DNA from: Hymenolepis diminuta
Lineage: Eukaryota > Platyhelminthes > Cestoda > Cyclophyllidea > Hymenolepididae
DNA length: 64,000 nucleotides
Direction: 5' to 3'
Assembly (NCBI GenBank): GCA_900708905.1
Contig: CAADRB010000106.1
Coordinates: 175,025 to 239,024 of the forward strand
In this document: positions 37,843 through 49,810 of the stretch, piece by piece
How the letters are laid out: each line of letters opens with the position of its first letter
How positions within the stretch are numbered: the first letter of the stretch is position 1
Position numbers and translations under genes: made by a program
Notes under the pieces: model-generated
The model's input: the letters and a program-made list of their open reading frames with translations, nothing else
What the model was told of the DNA's origin: nothing
Databases searched by the model: none

Positions 37843-40800
37843 ATGCGACTATCTGGGTTGCTCAAGGCTCTGGGCGTTGTTTTACTAGTTATTTTTGTAT
37901 CTTACTCAATTTATTGGATATTTTGGCCGAAAGATGTGGTCACTATATATGTGATAACACCAACATATTATCGCATTACTCAAAAACCCGAACTGGTTCG
38001 CCTATGTACAGTATTTTCACTTATTCGTAACCTACATTGGATAGTAATTGAGGACTCCATTAATAAAACAGAGTAAACCTAGTATATTTAAAATATATTT
38101 ACTGCTTATTTTTTAAGCAAATGTGTATTTAATTTTTAGTTTAGTAACGGACTTTTTGGATAATTGCAATGTTCCATCAACCCATTTGAACATACCTTCT
38201 CCCAAGGACAAGAAATATCCTATTAGGGGCAGTAATCAACGAAATTCTGGCTTACAATGGATAAGAGAAAATCTCAAACTAGGGAAACATCACGGAGTTG
38301 TTTATTTTGCCGATGATGACAACACCTATGATCCACGAATATTTGAAGAAGTGAGTATTCTTTTGTAAAGTTAATTCCTTGAATATTTGTTGGTGACTTA
38401 TTCATCGTGAATTTGGAACAATAAGTGTTTTTACAATGTAATAAGCTGAAGGAGATATTTGCTGATGCGATGTATGTGTTTTGGATCGATATCCTGTTTC
38501 CGGAGAAAATCGACGTTTACGGGTATTCTCTTGACTAATTTTATTCAATATGGCTAATAACATCCTTTACGAATGAGCTTATATTTAGGGTTAGCATCTG
38601 GGTTACGAGTTGAAAGGCATAACATTTCATGTCACATTTGTAATTTCAATTTATTTTGGTTATGGTTCATTTGAATTTATACCGACTACAAAAATTGTCT
38701 GATGTTGGCTTTATGACACATTTAATTTGTATTTTTATTATTAGTATTATTTTGCTGGGGAATATTATTAATTGTGAATTAAAATGGTCAATTTAAAACG
38801 AATCTAACTTGAAGTATTCAAATTTTTATTGATTGATAATGCCATAATTAATGAATTTATTGGAATATTACCTTTTTTAATCCAATATTATTTCATTAAT
38901 ATCGCCTACTGTGGATATCATTAATATAAAATAGAGAAAGGCAACAATTAATACATGCCACAAAGAAATTGAAAATTTTTAATGAAAAATCCGTTTTCCA
39001 AAAAGGTGGTGTTCACACAAAGGTCAACATTTTACCTAAATCCGATCACAATTTCACTCATTCGCTCATTTGTTATGTCGTTTTTTACCTCTTGATCGAA
39101 TAAGTGTTACAAAAACCTGTTTTTATTTTATAAAAGAATTTAAGTGGCTATAATTAAAGGAATAATTTAATACTCACGACATTTAACAGAATAGTTTGTC
39201 AAGTGATACAGCACTTTTTTCGCTGCTGTACCAATTTCCCTTCGACTTTCATAATTTTTTATTTCGATATGTAGTATTAACAATACTACATAAAAGACGA
39301 CAGTACATACATTATTTGTTTCAGGCGATTCCCTGGTATCTTAGTAAGTTTCTCGGAAAATGAAAAGAATATCTTAATATTTCATGCTTGACATTTTGGG
39401 AAATTACTGGGTGGTGTCAAAATTATGGGCGTGGATAAGTAAAATTTATCCACTATTAAACATACCCGTAAAATATTTTCTGATGTCCTACAAGTAAAGT
39501 AAAAGCAACTTTTACGTTTTCGTTGATTGCAATTATTGATTTTTTCTATTTTATACCTCTTCCATTTCCTTCTGCATTTAACTCATCGCTCAGCCTTTAA
39601 GCAGTTCATAAATACGTACTTCTTTTACTTACCTGGGCTGCACTTTGTTAGTTAGTTAGTCACTTGCTCTACTTACTAATCTCAAGGATACTGACTCTTT
39701 GTTTTCATCCATCCATATTTTTGGATATAACTAACTAGTGCTAATTAGTGGATATGCATCGTTGAGCACCACAACTTCTGACTTGACAGACGCACACATG
39801 GATTGTTGATCTGTCGTTAGATTGTTTGATATATCATATACCACTAATTACTTGATATAACTGATACGACTACCAGAAAGTATCTTCAAGTAGAAATGCC
39901 ATAAAGTGATTCGTCAATAGTCTGAATTTGGTGGATGCATATCAACGGAAATCTGATAATGTTATCCAGATTATTTACCATTAACTTCAACCCGAAATGA
40001 GATCGTCTAATCATGTAATTAAATCCCACTTTCAGATGCGAACTCTTCGGTTAGGAGCCACTTGGCCAGTGGGTGTCGTCGGAGGAAGTAGTTGGGAGGG
40101 TTGTGTCTGTGCCCCAGATGATCCCAATCGCATAATTGGTTTTTGGGCAGGATATAAGCCCTGGCGGAGTTTTCCTATCGACATGGCAGCATTTGCTATC
40201 AACCTGGATCTTCTCTTCATACATCCCAACGCTTCGTTTGACTACAAACATGTGGAACAACAAGAGGGTACAATTCTCTCTCAAGTTGGATTCAAAACAG
40301 CTCATGAGCTAGAACCAAGAGCAAACGGCNGCTCAAAAGTGAGCAATTTGTTAAAAATATTCAGTTTTAGGGCTTAGTGTTACTTCGACTTGAATGTTGC
40401 GGATTTCATCAAAGAACAATTTTTATTAGAGAAGATTTAAATACTGATTAGATATGCTCCAATAGTTTTTAATTGCTCTCATTCTCAGCACTTTAAAGAC
40501 TTTATTAAAATGTTCATATGAAGTAGAGAGGAAAATTTGAAGGTTTCCGTCTGAATGGTCGACATTTCTTAGGATCCCGAACTGCATCTTTGTCATTTAT
40601 GGCCTTCCTTTCTTCTGAGGTCAGAACGGTCTTATTATCAAAGGCTGCTTTATGACCGAAGGATTGCATTCGTTTGCATTTTTTACCTCCTGAAAAGTGG
40701 GTAGTAGTGTTATTTATCGTCCAAAATATAGACCATGTTAAATTTAATTTATGGTGGTAGGTCGAACTAAACCCTTGGAATTAAAGGCATTTATAACTCA

Positions 40801-43800
40801 AGTCGAATAATCGATTTCATTTGCGATTTAGTAATCTTTCAAAAATCTATATTTAACTTATACAGATTTCAATCGAAACAAATTCAAAATTCGTTTATAC
40901 TTACGAGTCGCACACTTATATAAAGTGATAAGAATAATTATAACCTAGCAGTTAATGATAGTCTTAATTAAAGGTGTTACTTAAGAAACGAACATGTTGG
41001 ACAGGGAGATGTTTAGCTTTCAACACTAAATTTGCTGGAGGACAAGAAGAATAGAAACTTTAGGCCCTTATGATAGCGTTAAGCGCGGTTGGAGCTTAGA
41101 GTTGAATTGATGTTCTACTGAATATCAATTTTCGGGAACCCTGCTCAGATCACATTAGTGTTTTTTAATTCACCTTTTTCGCGAGCCATTTATAATTCGC
41201 ATAATAATTGAAAAAGTCCTTCAGGTATTAAATGAAGATATGTATTCCATCTCCTTAGCTGTGGAAAAAGCTAAACACCATATCTAGCTGTGAATGTCTA
41301 TATTCATGGCTTAGAACCTGTGCTATAATTAATAAGTCTTCAATAGCAGTTTCATAAATTAACTTAGTCTGCACAATATGATTGTAGAAATAAATCTCAC
41401 CTGAATGACTATGAGAATTACGATCAAATTCTCAAATTAAATCAGTTTGAAGCGATTTAATTACTACTTTCTCAAGGGAATTATAGCGCATTGAAATGTG
41501 TCTATCTGCGTCAAATTCTGTTGTTTGGTCCTATAGAGTTGCTAAGAGCACCCCATTTATAAAAGTTAACTATATTTTGTTGTAAAAATTTTCTTTCAAT
41601 CATCTCATTTTTGACAAGATTTATGAGTTTGAACCCATTGTTGGACGTGGGGGTACATCTTTCATTTACTAAAAGTTCCTCGGGGATGGGATATTTAGCG
41701 CTTTAAAATATAATTTGATTAGATTTGTTCGAGACGGTTTTATTAATACTCACCTTTAACCCATCATGTAATTTAATTGAATACATTGTCACTATCATGC
41801 GTGACAGTTAAACATATTCACAAATTCTAATTATAGAACTCACAAAATATCAGATGATCCCTTTGGGAATGAGATGGGGGTCAAAATGGAGTAATTGGGA
41901 ACTCAAGATTTCCAGAATCTCACTTTATTTAGTTTGGTTTAGTTTAATTAGTTAGTGCTCTCTCATAACGAGTATAATTCACTTTCAAATATCCGAGTGT
42001 AAAAAAGAAATCTCCATGACTTCGCATTTGATTATCTGGATGAGTTGATGTCCGGGATATTCAGTGCCTATTGACCATTTGATTAAATAAATAGTTGGTC
42101 AAGCAACTGTGATCCGTTTGCATCTTCTTGCAGCCATGAGTGTATGGATGAGACTGGCGAAGACATACTAAATACAATAATAAAAATAATATTAATAATA
42201 ATTTTGAATTATTTATTCATGTGGATAATCGAAATAAATAAGTAAATAAATAAAATGTCGGATACAGCAGGCGTGTAATGAAAAATTTGCCATTCAGTTA
42301 AACTAATTTTTTACGCTGCCGAATGTATACTTCATAAAATTGCTCCACATTTAAGGCTACTCAACGAACTGATGAGAAAATTTTCCCATGAAACAAACGT
42401 CAAAGTTTGGGGATGGAAAAATGTCAAATAGGAGAAATGGCAACCACAAAATCTTGTAGAGCTATTTTTGCAATGTACTTGAACTTGAAAGATGTGCATC
42501 CAATGGTCCAATTCGAATAACCGATAAGATCTTTAAATAAATGGACATAGTATTTATGAGAGAACTTGTTTTTAACCGAATAATAATGAAGGAGACTCAA
42601 ATTTACTAACAAATTTAGGCTTTTCCATACTATACTTTTAAAAGTTTTCCCTATCTTTAAATTTTGTTGGCAGCATTCTCTAAATTTAAATGCCTAATTT
42701 CGGAGTGAAAGGTTGATATCTACCTTAATGTCATCATTAGTTCTAGATACTCGAAGCACTGTCAATGTAACTTCCGTGTTTTGGTAAAAGACGCACGTTC
42801 ATTAAGTCACCCAGAAATTAAATAAGGCATAGATTGACTATGTCTAAGATAAACAATGAACAAGATGTTGAATTAATTTGTTTACAAAACAGCCAAATCT
42901 TTCATAATTCGAGACTAATAATAAGCTATTAATTAGTTTGGCAAACTAGCAAAAGGAAAATACGTTTCCTAATAGAAATACATACTACGTAGAAATCAAG
43001 TTCTGAAAGGTGATTTAGTCCACCCTCTTCGAAGCAGGTAGCAATTTGATGTATTTTGGTCATGATCTTCCGGGATTACTCCTCAGCCTAATTACTATCA
43101 TTAAATTGCGTAAAAAAGCACAAAGCTAAGGCGGACCTAGTTTACGTCATTAAGTGATGTGTTTATTTGGCTTCTAAAATGCTTCAAAGAGATCGGAATA
43201 GTAGATCAAAGTCAATTACCACACACGCTTAAGTCACACGTAGTGTGCAAATTTACGTCATTATTCATGGTGTGAGATTCAGATTGATACTCACGGAGCC
43301 TCTTTTAAATCCACGTAAGCTCCTATCATCCTGCTAATTTCTTCCGTATTTACTGACAAAATGAGCTAGCAACAAACCACAGCTTATGCCGACTAATCTT
43401 TCATAAATCCAAAGATGGAAGTGACACCACAGGTTGATATTTTGAAATCGGTAAAACTGTCTTGTAAAACGCAGGGTTATGAGAATTCAGATAAATACTA
43501 AAACTCTGCTATTGAGAAACAATATCTGCAACTCCTAAGCAATCTCTATTACTAAGCTTTAACAAAAAGGAATATTTTCAAACGTTCTATCCTTGAAGAC
43601 CCTATGGACTTAAGCACCTTGGATTAAGCGTAAATGATTAGTTTCAGTACCAAGATCCCCATATTTCACAATCCACTTCCCTTTCCACAGAAAATATAAT
43701 ATTGAAATCCAATATCTCCTGCCAAGATTGTGCCCTTAATTTGATTCACTTAAGAGATCGGCGGCGCTGTGGTCATCATATAAGTTTACCAAATCAGGAG

Positions 43801-46166
43801 TCACAAGATCGATACTCGTCAGTGCAAATCAGTAATGGGATTAAATCTGGTTAACAATTAGGATCATAAAATCCAAATTTCTCATCCTAACACCAACAAA
43901 GTTATGTATTAACAGCACTTCTCCTAAGACGCTTGAGTTCTTTTTTAATGCTTCATTTTACTTGAAATGTTCAAATACCTCTAAATTTTATAACTTCTTT
44001 TGGGCGTGAACGCATCTCAGTGTCGATCACGTTCTTCCTAAAATGTCAAAAAATAGACTAGAATACAGTAGTTAGGACAGCAGACAGCTTTTCATAAAAC
44101 AACATGGAATGTTCACAGAATTGACTGAGGGCAGTAATAATCAAAGATATTTCTAGAATAGATGATATTTTAGCAATTTTCTGAAAAAACTGAGGTGCTA
44201 ATTTACTGATTTCTAGGCAAAAATACAAAATTTTTATCTAGATCAAACATCTAAACACGGAAAATACTGAAATTGTCCAAAAGAACATTGATTATGAATG
44301 CACTTGAAATTGGTCAACTACATGCCCAAATTACAGGATGCGAAAGGTATCTGAGGTCACTTAAACTAATCTGATAATAATTAATGTAATTTCTATATCT
44401 GAAGTTCTCATGGAAGACACTACTATAACTAATGAACCAAAAAGACACCGTGTCAATGCCTATAAAGTCGAAACACAGCAATTTAGAAATTGTAAAATTT
44501 CTATAAGTCGCTAGATCTTTCGTTTGAAAAGTTAGAAAAGAGCTGCTGAATGGAAACAGTGGAGACGAATTGGCTGCCACGAGGAATAGAAAAGGGTATT
44601 GTGAACGCTCTGTTGACTGACGGACTCACCCACTCACTCACCCATCCATTCACTCAGAGCACCTGAGTTTGTGAGAAAAGTGCATGGCATGGCATGACAT
44701 GGTGGACGAAAACCAAGAGAAGTCAATGCGCGACACCTTGCTAAACATCTCCAATTGTCTGAAGAAGCAACAATATGTGAGGAATACTATTCATCAAGGC
44801 CTCGTACGGATACAAACCTCGTACGTTCTTAGGCGAAGTCGTCAGTTGATGTGGCCAAAAACAATACAAACGATTTGCGTAACGCGTGTGAAAGGACTTC
44901 TAAAGAAATTAAAGCACCCAGAGGACGAGGAGTGTGCCTGGATTTCCTTCGACGAGAAAACTTCCACCAGGAGGATAAGGTGAATCGAAGAAATGATAGG
45001 TGGTTGGCTGTGTGGGGGTAGACCTCACTGCAGTTCCAACTGTTGTGTATGCGCACTAAGTTTCCAGCAATAGTGATGGATTTTGATGTTGTGAAAGGCA
45101 GTGAGAGTGGAGGGGCTCATCATGATTCCTTCATTGTTTCCACAGGGCCTTAGAGTCAATGCAAATGCAGATGTAGATGTCTATGCGGAGACTCCTCACA
45201 CCACTGTTGTTAAGCCGCCTTGGATAGACAGCGTAGCTAATGGTGGAAGACCTCCGTATTTCTTCCAACAAGATTCGGCTCCATCTTAATTAAAACTCTC
45301 AAAAGACAGAATTGGATGACGGAGAATTTAAATCATCATGTCACACAAAACTTATGCCCCCTTCTCCCCCTCCTAACTCATCAGACCTTACTCCTTTGCA
45401 TTATAACGTGTGGGGCGGCTTGGGGTGGGGCGTGATTGAAAGGGAAGTTAACAAGCATGTCCAGTACACCAAATCCTCGTCTCTGATAGAGGGAATAGGT
45501 CGAGCGATAGAGAACATCAGTAAAGACCACTTGATGTGATGAGAGCTTGCAGTCAGTCGCTTTCAGACTCTAATTGGGTGGGTGATAGAAGAGAGGGAGG
45601 ATATATAGAATAAAACCTAGGTTAATAGGTATTATGTTTATTTGTTTTGTTAAGAGAAATTGTAAGTTTTAACCATCAGCAATTTCATTTTCTGTTTTCC
45701 TGAAAGTGTCCTCAGATGTCCTCAGATACCCTACACACCCTATATACCCGTTGTGTGCATTGTAATTTAATTTGGTTCATTTGGTGCAGGAAATATTTTC
45801 CATCCCTTTCTTAAATAATATTTGTCGATCTCTGTCCTTTCAAATCGCCGAAACGTATGATGATAACTATTCTCTTAGACAAACATAATTAATGTAGATT
45901 TCATTCAGGTATTTGATGCCACGATTTAAACAAAACATCTACAGGACCACAAGCTGTTTGTGAAATTAACATTTTATCAGTTTAGGGTTTCATATTCGTT
46001 TTCATTTTAGTTCACCTTTGGCTTGACTCAATGTCCATTTTATTTACCTAAATGAATTGAAATTCCGTCTTTTATTTTCTAGATCTTAGTATGGCACACA
46101 AAAACAAGCGTTCCTGCAATACCCAGGCAGAGAGAACTTCAACCTCATATCAATGATTTCTTCTAG
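37843..46166 (+). CDS. B3GAT3: Beta-1,3-glucuronyltransferase, GT43 family (B3GAT-like), four exons
   Basis: Exons: 37843-38072, 38140-38350, 40036-40338 and 46083-46166, all GT-AG with matching phases, giving 275 residues (human B3GAT3 has 335; the stem is shorter). It is a type II Golgi membrane protein: cytoplasmic tail 1-5, membrane anchor about 6-28, almost no stem, then IYVITPTYYRITQKPELVRL (35-54). Family motifs follow in order: LHWIVIED; GSNQRNSGLQWIR; VVYFADDDNTY with the metal-binding DDD at 135-137; WPVGVVGG; IIGFWAGYKP; FPIDMAAFAINL; EGTILSQVG with E224 as likely catalytic base; LEPRA; and ILVWHTKT. The enzyme transfers glucuronic acid from UDP-GlcA onto terminal galactose; B3GAT3 completes the glycosaminoglycan linker and paralogues make HNK-1-type caps. 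The exact paralogue is not decided. Base 40330 is N, making residue 246 unknown; a T would give the cysteine found there in the family. The last intron is 5.7 kb and holds a mariner relic. Confidence 0.92.
38351..40035 (+). other. Intron 2 of the glucuronyltransferase gene
   Basis: Bounded by GTGAGT and CACTTTCAG, phase 0. It contains a SINE-like unit at 39640-39830; otherwise nothing recognised. Confidence 0.75.
39640..39830 (-). repeat. tRNA-derived SINE-like unit
   Basis: On the minus strand GTGTGCGTCTGTCAAGTCAG then AAGTTGTGGTGCTCAACGAT and GCATATCCACTAATTAGCAC share order and wording with the units at 20010-20110 and 26465-26570. Confidence 0.4.
40330..40330. other. Single undetermined base inside coding sequence
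   Basis: N at the first position of codon 246 (NGC) of the glucuronyltransferase, eight bases before the end of exon 3. Confidence 0.99.
40339..44680 (+). other. Left part of intron 3 of the glucuronyltransferase gene
   Basis: Begins GTGAGC. AT-rich, with A/T-only low-complexity DNA at 42175-42255 and a SINE-like unit at 43755-43870. No exon or gene recognised. Confidence 0.6.
43755..43870 (+). repeat. tRNA-derived SINE-like unit
   Basis: GGCGGCGCTGTGGTCA (A-box-like) followed 35 bases later by CACAAGATCGATACTCGTC (T-arm/B-box-like), then CAGTAATGGGATTAA. It parallels the unit at 9800-9905. Confidence 0.45.
44684..45539 (+). pseudogene. Mariner-type transposase pseudogene
   Basis: Three conserved stretches in transposase order. 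(1) 44684-44983: a helix-turn-helix-like N-terminus, RRSRQLM, LLKKLKHPEDEE and FDEKT, with the first catalytic Asp. (2) 45101-45289: FPQGLRVNANADV, VVKPPWIDSVANG and FFQQDSAPS, with the second Asp. (3) 45312-45539, in another frame: NSSDLTPLHYNVWGG with the third Asp, then EREVNKH and ISKDHL. Two frames, in-frame stops (for example 44982, 45054 and 45287) and duplicated codons show that it is dead. The spacing of the last two acidic residues is about mid-thirties, consistent with the DD34D mariner group. In a live element this enzyme cuts and pastes at TA. Confidence 0.82.
44684..45742 (+). mobile_element. Decayed mariner-type (Tc1/mariner) transposon
   Basis: The right end is visible: the reverse complement of about 45700-45742 reads AGGGTGTGTAGGGTATCTG then AGGACA..CACTTTCAGG, next to TATA, as expected for a mariner inverted repeat beside a TA target. 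The left inverted repeat is not found, so the element is probably 5'-truncated. It sits in the last intron of the glucuronyltransferase gene, in the same orientation as that gene. Confidence 0.7.
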
Positions 46167-46772
46167 TTGCTTCCGACGTTTTTCTTCCTTTTCCCCTTCT
46201 TCTTTCCTTCTGTACATTGACACAACCGCAAAATAACGATGCTTATTATTTCTAGCAGTGTGAACAGTTTGTACATATTCATGGTTCCCGTTTTTGGGAT
46301 CACTGGTGTCAGGAAGGGACAAGGTGATCATTTAAAGTCAACATTCGTCACTTTTTTGCTCATCTATAACAGTCGATCGGATATGTGGATAAAATAAATT
46401 ACTTGCCTTGATAAATTGAATTATTGATTTTAAAATCGGGAAATGGTTCCGAACTACTTTCAAAAGATTTTATGTCAAGTTCATTTGATCTTGAGAAGAG
46501 GAATCATGAATAATTTTTCCCTAAGATACTATTTAAATAGGGAGTCGTAAACCTCACAATATAAAATATATCGGTAGGGGGAATATTTAAATTTGATGAT
46601 TTCGGTCATTAAAAAGAAAGATTTTTCTGCAATCAGAGGTATGAGTGGTGTCTATTCGACTTCTGTGAATTAGAATACGGTATCTAAGGTTATAAAGGTC
46701 AGCTGGGACTTTGCTTTAGTGGATTGTGGTGTCAGTTGTATTGGATGTTGCTTTTCAAGAACAAAGACTTGC
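46167..46772. other. 3' UTR and flank of the glucuronyltransferase gene
   Basis: AATAAA at 46393-46398, 227 bases after the stop, is a plausible polyadenylation signal. Nothing else seen before the gap. Confidence 0.5.
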
Positions 46773-46822
46773 NNNNNNNNNNNNNNNNNNNNNNNNNNNN
46801 NNNNNNNNNNNNNNNNNNNNNN
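46773..46822. other. Assembly gap (50 N)
   Basis: Exactly fifty N, probably a default-size scaffold gap, so the true distance is unknown. Confidence 0.99.
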
Positions 46823-47975
46823 TTTTTAATAAGTTCTGGTGAAAATATACCGTTAAAATATTGACGAATTCTTTGGATTCAGTCAATTTCATTTTACATT
46901 GGGCTTTCCACCTTGCCCCATTTTATAATATTTTATTGCGATCCGTTTGTTTAAATTACCTGTACCGAATAGCTATAACACACTTGTATGAATGCTGATA
47001 TCAAATGCCAAAAAATACAATTTGACATTGATATCTCATTATATTCTACATCTTTCTGTCAAATTCTATTTTTAGAATGCCTGCATATACATATACTCGT
47101 TTTTAATACATACAAGGAGTCCAGATATCAATGGAAAAAATTTTTAATAAAGCCTTATTTTGCATTACTGAATTAATTGCAAACACATTATAATTCACAC
47201 GATTTAAAGTATTGTTATTCATAGAGAACACAGTGCAAATCTCCACAACTAGTTAAATTCCTGGTAAAGTTAAAGCTATGAGATTCTGTTAGTTCATTTC
47301 AGACTTCGCCACATTCTCGTTACCGCGCAGATATTTTGCCTTATAAGTTAAGAACCTAGTGGCTGTCATCTTCCTATGGATTTATAAAAAATTGATATTA
47401 AGTACATTCGGACAGTTCAATTAACCCTACCAATTACACCAGTAAGTGGGCATTTCGAGTTCAAGGCTCTCTTTAAACTCCAATCTGGCAAAAAGTGCTT
47501 CCCCTACCAATAAGTAAATATTGCGGTTTGCAGAGGGTGTATTAAACAGTATGATATACTGAGAACGTGTACGTTAACTTCTGAGTGCTTAGAACATTTC
47601 GAGTAATGCTGCTTATTACTCAAATTCTGTGAATGTCGAAATCTTTCACTAGAAGACAAGAGTTTTGATGCAATAAAACAATTGGAAAATGAAAATCAGA
47701 AGAAATGTTATCTGATTTTATTCGTTATTTTAAAGCACCATCATTTATATCCAGAACAAGGCAAATGATCTAAAACTTTTTTCGTGAAAGAGCATATGAA
47801 CGCAAAGAAATAAAAGAATCCGACAAACATTAGGAAAAGGTAGGAGAAAAAAGTTTTACAAAATTGGATGCCCTCACTTTTATGCATTAGTTTTACAGAT
47901 CATCCACTCTCTTCATTCTCCGCGTTCATAACTCAATATTTTTTCTGTTTTCAGTTCCTACCTTTTAATTACAGG
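46823..47975. other. Intergenic, nothing recognised
   Basis: AT-rich; no open frame with a motif and no repeat boundary noted. Confidence 0.45.
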
Positions 47976-48655
47976 GTGTGTAGAGTGTTCTCAGGTGTCC
48001 TACGCACTTTCAGATAAACGGAAAATAAAACTAATAACGGTTGAAACTTACAATTTCTCGTAACAAAAAATAAACATAATACCTCTTAATATGAGTTTTA
48101 TTCTAAATATCCTCCTTCGGCTTCCATCACACATTCCATTTGAGTTCGAAAGCGACTGACTGCAAGCTCTCATCAGATCAAATGGTCTTTATTGATGTCC
48201 CCCATTACTCAGGCTCTATTGCTTTTGCTTCCATCAGAGAGAAGGATTTGGTGTCATGGGGATGCTTATTAACTTTCTTTTCAACCACGCCCCACCCCAC
48301 GCCGCTCCACACGTTATAATTCGAAGGAATGAGGCATGGCTGAAAAGAAAGTTAACAGGTAATTTCCAAAACACCAAATCCTCTTCTCTGATGGAAGCAA
48401 AAGCAATAGAGCCTGAGTAATGGGGGACATCAGTAAAGACCATTTGATCTGATGAGAGCTTGCAGTCAGTCGCTTTCGAACTCAAATGGAATGTGTGATA
48501 GAAGCCGAAGGAGGATATTTAGAACAAAACTCATATTAAGAGTTATTGCGTTTATTTGTTTTGTTTCGAGAAATTGTCTTAGTCATTAGCAGTTTTATTT
48601 TCTGTTTTTCTGAAAGTGCGTAAGGCATCTGAAAGCATCTTAAGCAACATGCACT
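47976..48655. repeat. Large palindrome made of two mariner 3' ends (fold-back element)
   Basis: The left arm (about 47976-48297) and right arm (about 48333-48650) are inverted copies of each other, nearly identical over the inner parts (for example ATATCCTCCTTCGGCTTC / GAAGCCGAAGGAGGATAT). The centre is a 30-40 base loop containing CACCCCACGCCGCTCCAC. Each arm matches the last third of the transposon at 44684-45742: the reverse complement of the loop encodes YNVW, and the arms carry the GAGAGCTTGCAGTCAGTCGC stretch just after the transposase stop. The left edge, CAGGGTGTGTAGAG after TA, matches the transposon's right inverted repeat. The structure therefore has two right ends and no left end. 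Confidence 0.85.
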
Positions 48656-49810
48656 ATATTGCCAAACATTAATACAGAATTTACGGATGAAAAACTTTCC
48701 TGCATCAGTCAAATTTTGCAATATATTTATATATCTTTACTTAAAACTTGAACGCTGAAATGTCTGTACTTTACTGAAAATAAATAATTGTCTGTTATGA
48801 GCATTCTGCTACTACGTTCTTTGTATACTTCTCGGACCAACTTGGAAAAATGTCTTTAACAACTATTGGAGAAAAAATTAATGACAACTGTTCCCCATCA
48901 CCATTGCCAAATAACCACCGTGGTTTTAGTGACATTTTCTTCTCCTTTATTCATTAATAGCAACTACTCATGCACAGAGTTAAATTTGCAGAACGGATTG
49001 ACTATTCGGTCAGCAATAATGAATCGGTGGTGCTTTTATTCCATTCGCCTCACAAAATAAAATAAAATACATTTTGTTAAGAAAGTTATTAATAATCGAC
49101 CTTGCTTCCGAAGGTGTACCGAAGTCACTTTTGTTGGAAATAACTCTCTACCCCTTCTGTAGTTGACCAGTTTTTATTAACGTTATTGGCCACTCTCATC
49201 AATTGGTGCGTCGGAAGAATTGAGATTTAATAAGATTTAATAATGATGACTACGCTATCGGGGTAGTTGTTCATACTGTTTCAATACCTTATATTATGCT
49301 AGGGAGCTCCACCAAATTATCGCTTTTAAAAATCGTGTCTTTCCATTTTTGCTCTTTTACAATCAAACGTGCAAACTTAGGACTTAAAGTAACCTGAATT
49401 ACGAAATTATTGGTCTGGGTTTGAGATAGTTCTGGATGTAAGTAGGTTGTTTGAAGATTATATTACTAAAATGAAAAGAGAATACATTTATGATATTTAT
49501 TGTCACATAAATCAGGATTTTACCCTGACCTTTGGCAATAATTTTGTAAAAACCCATCGGCTAAAATAACCCAACGTTGAAGTGATTTGCAAAAATTTAT
49601 TGGTATGAAATATTATGTTAGGCAATTGCTAAGTAATATTTAATAAAATTGTAAATTATTCGCACACACTTTACAAGTTAAGAAATTGTCTGATACAGCA
49701 CTGTAGCTAATAAAATGATTTTTTTCAACTTGACGTGATTTTAAGACAATTATTAAAAAATTATTAAAGGAAAATTGGAATTCATTTTTCTCTTCCATCG
49801 GAACTTACAG
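48656..49810. other. Intergenic or intron upstream of the small membrane-protein exon
   Basis: No gene recognised. If 49811-50077 is a last exon, its first exon should lie here or farther left, but no convincing ATG-plus-donor was found. Confidence 0.35.

Noticed and set aside
42367..42410. Hammerhead-ribozyme-like CTGATGAG..GAAAC..GTC
   Set aside because: The base before GAAA is T, so stem II cannot close properly, and the segment between is a loop-less self-complementary AAAATTTT. Stems I and III do not form. The motif pieces are chance.
44314..44580. 88-codon minus-strand frame just left of the mariner relic, considered as part of the element
   Set aside because: Opposite strand, no transposase motif and no inverted repeat at its edges.
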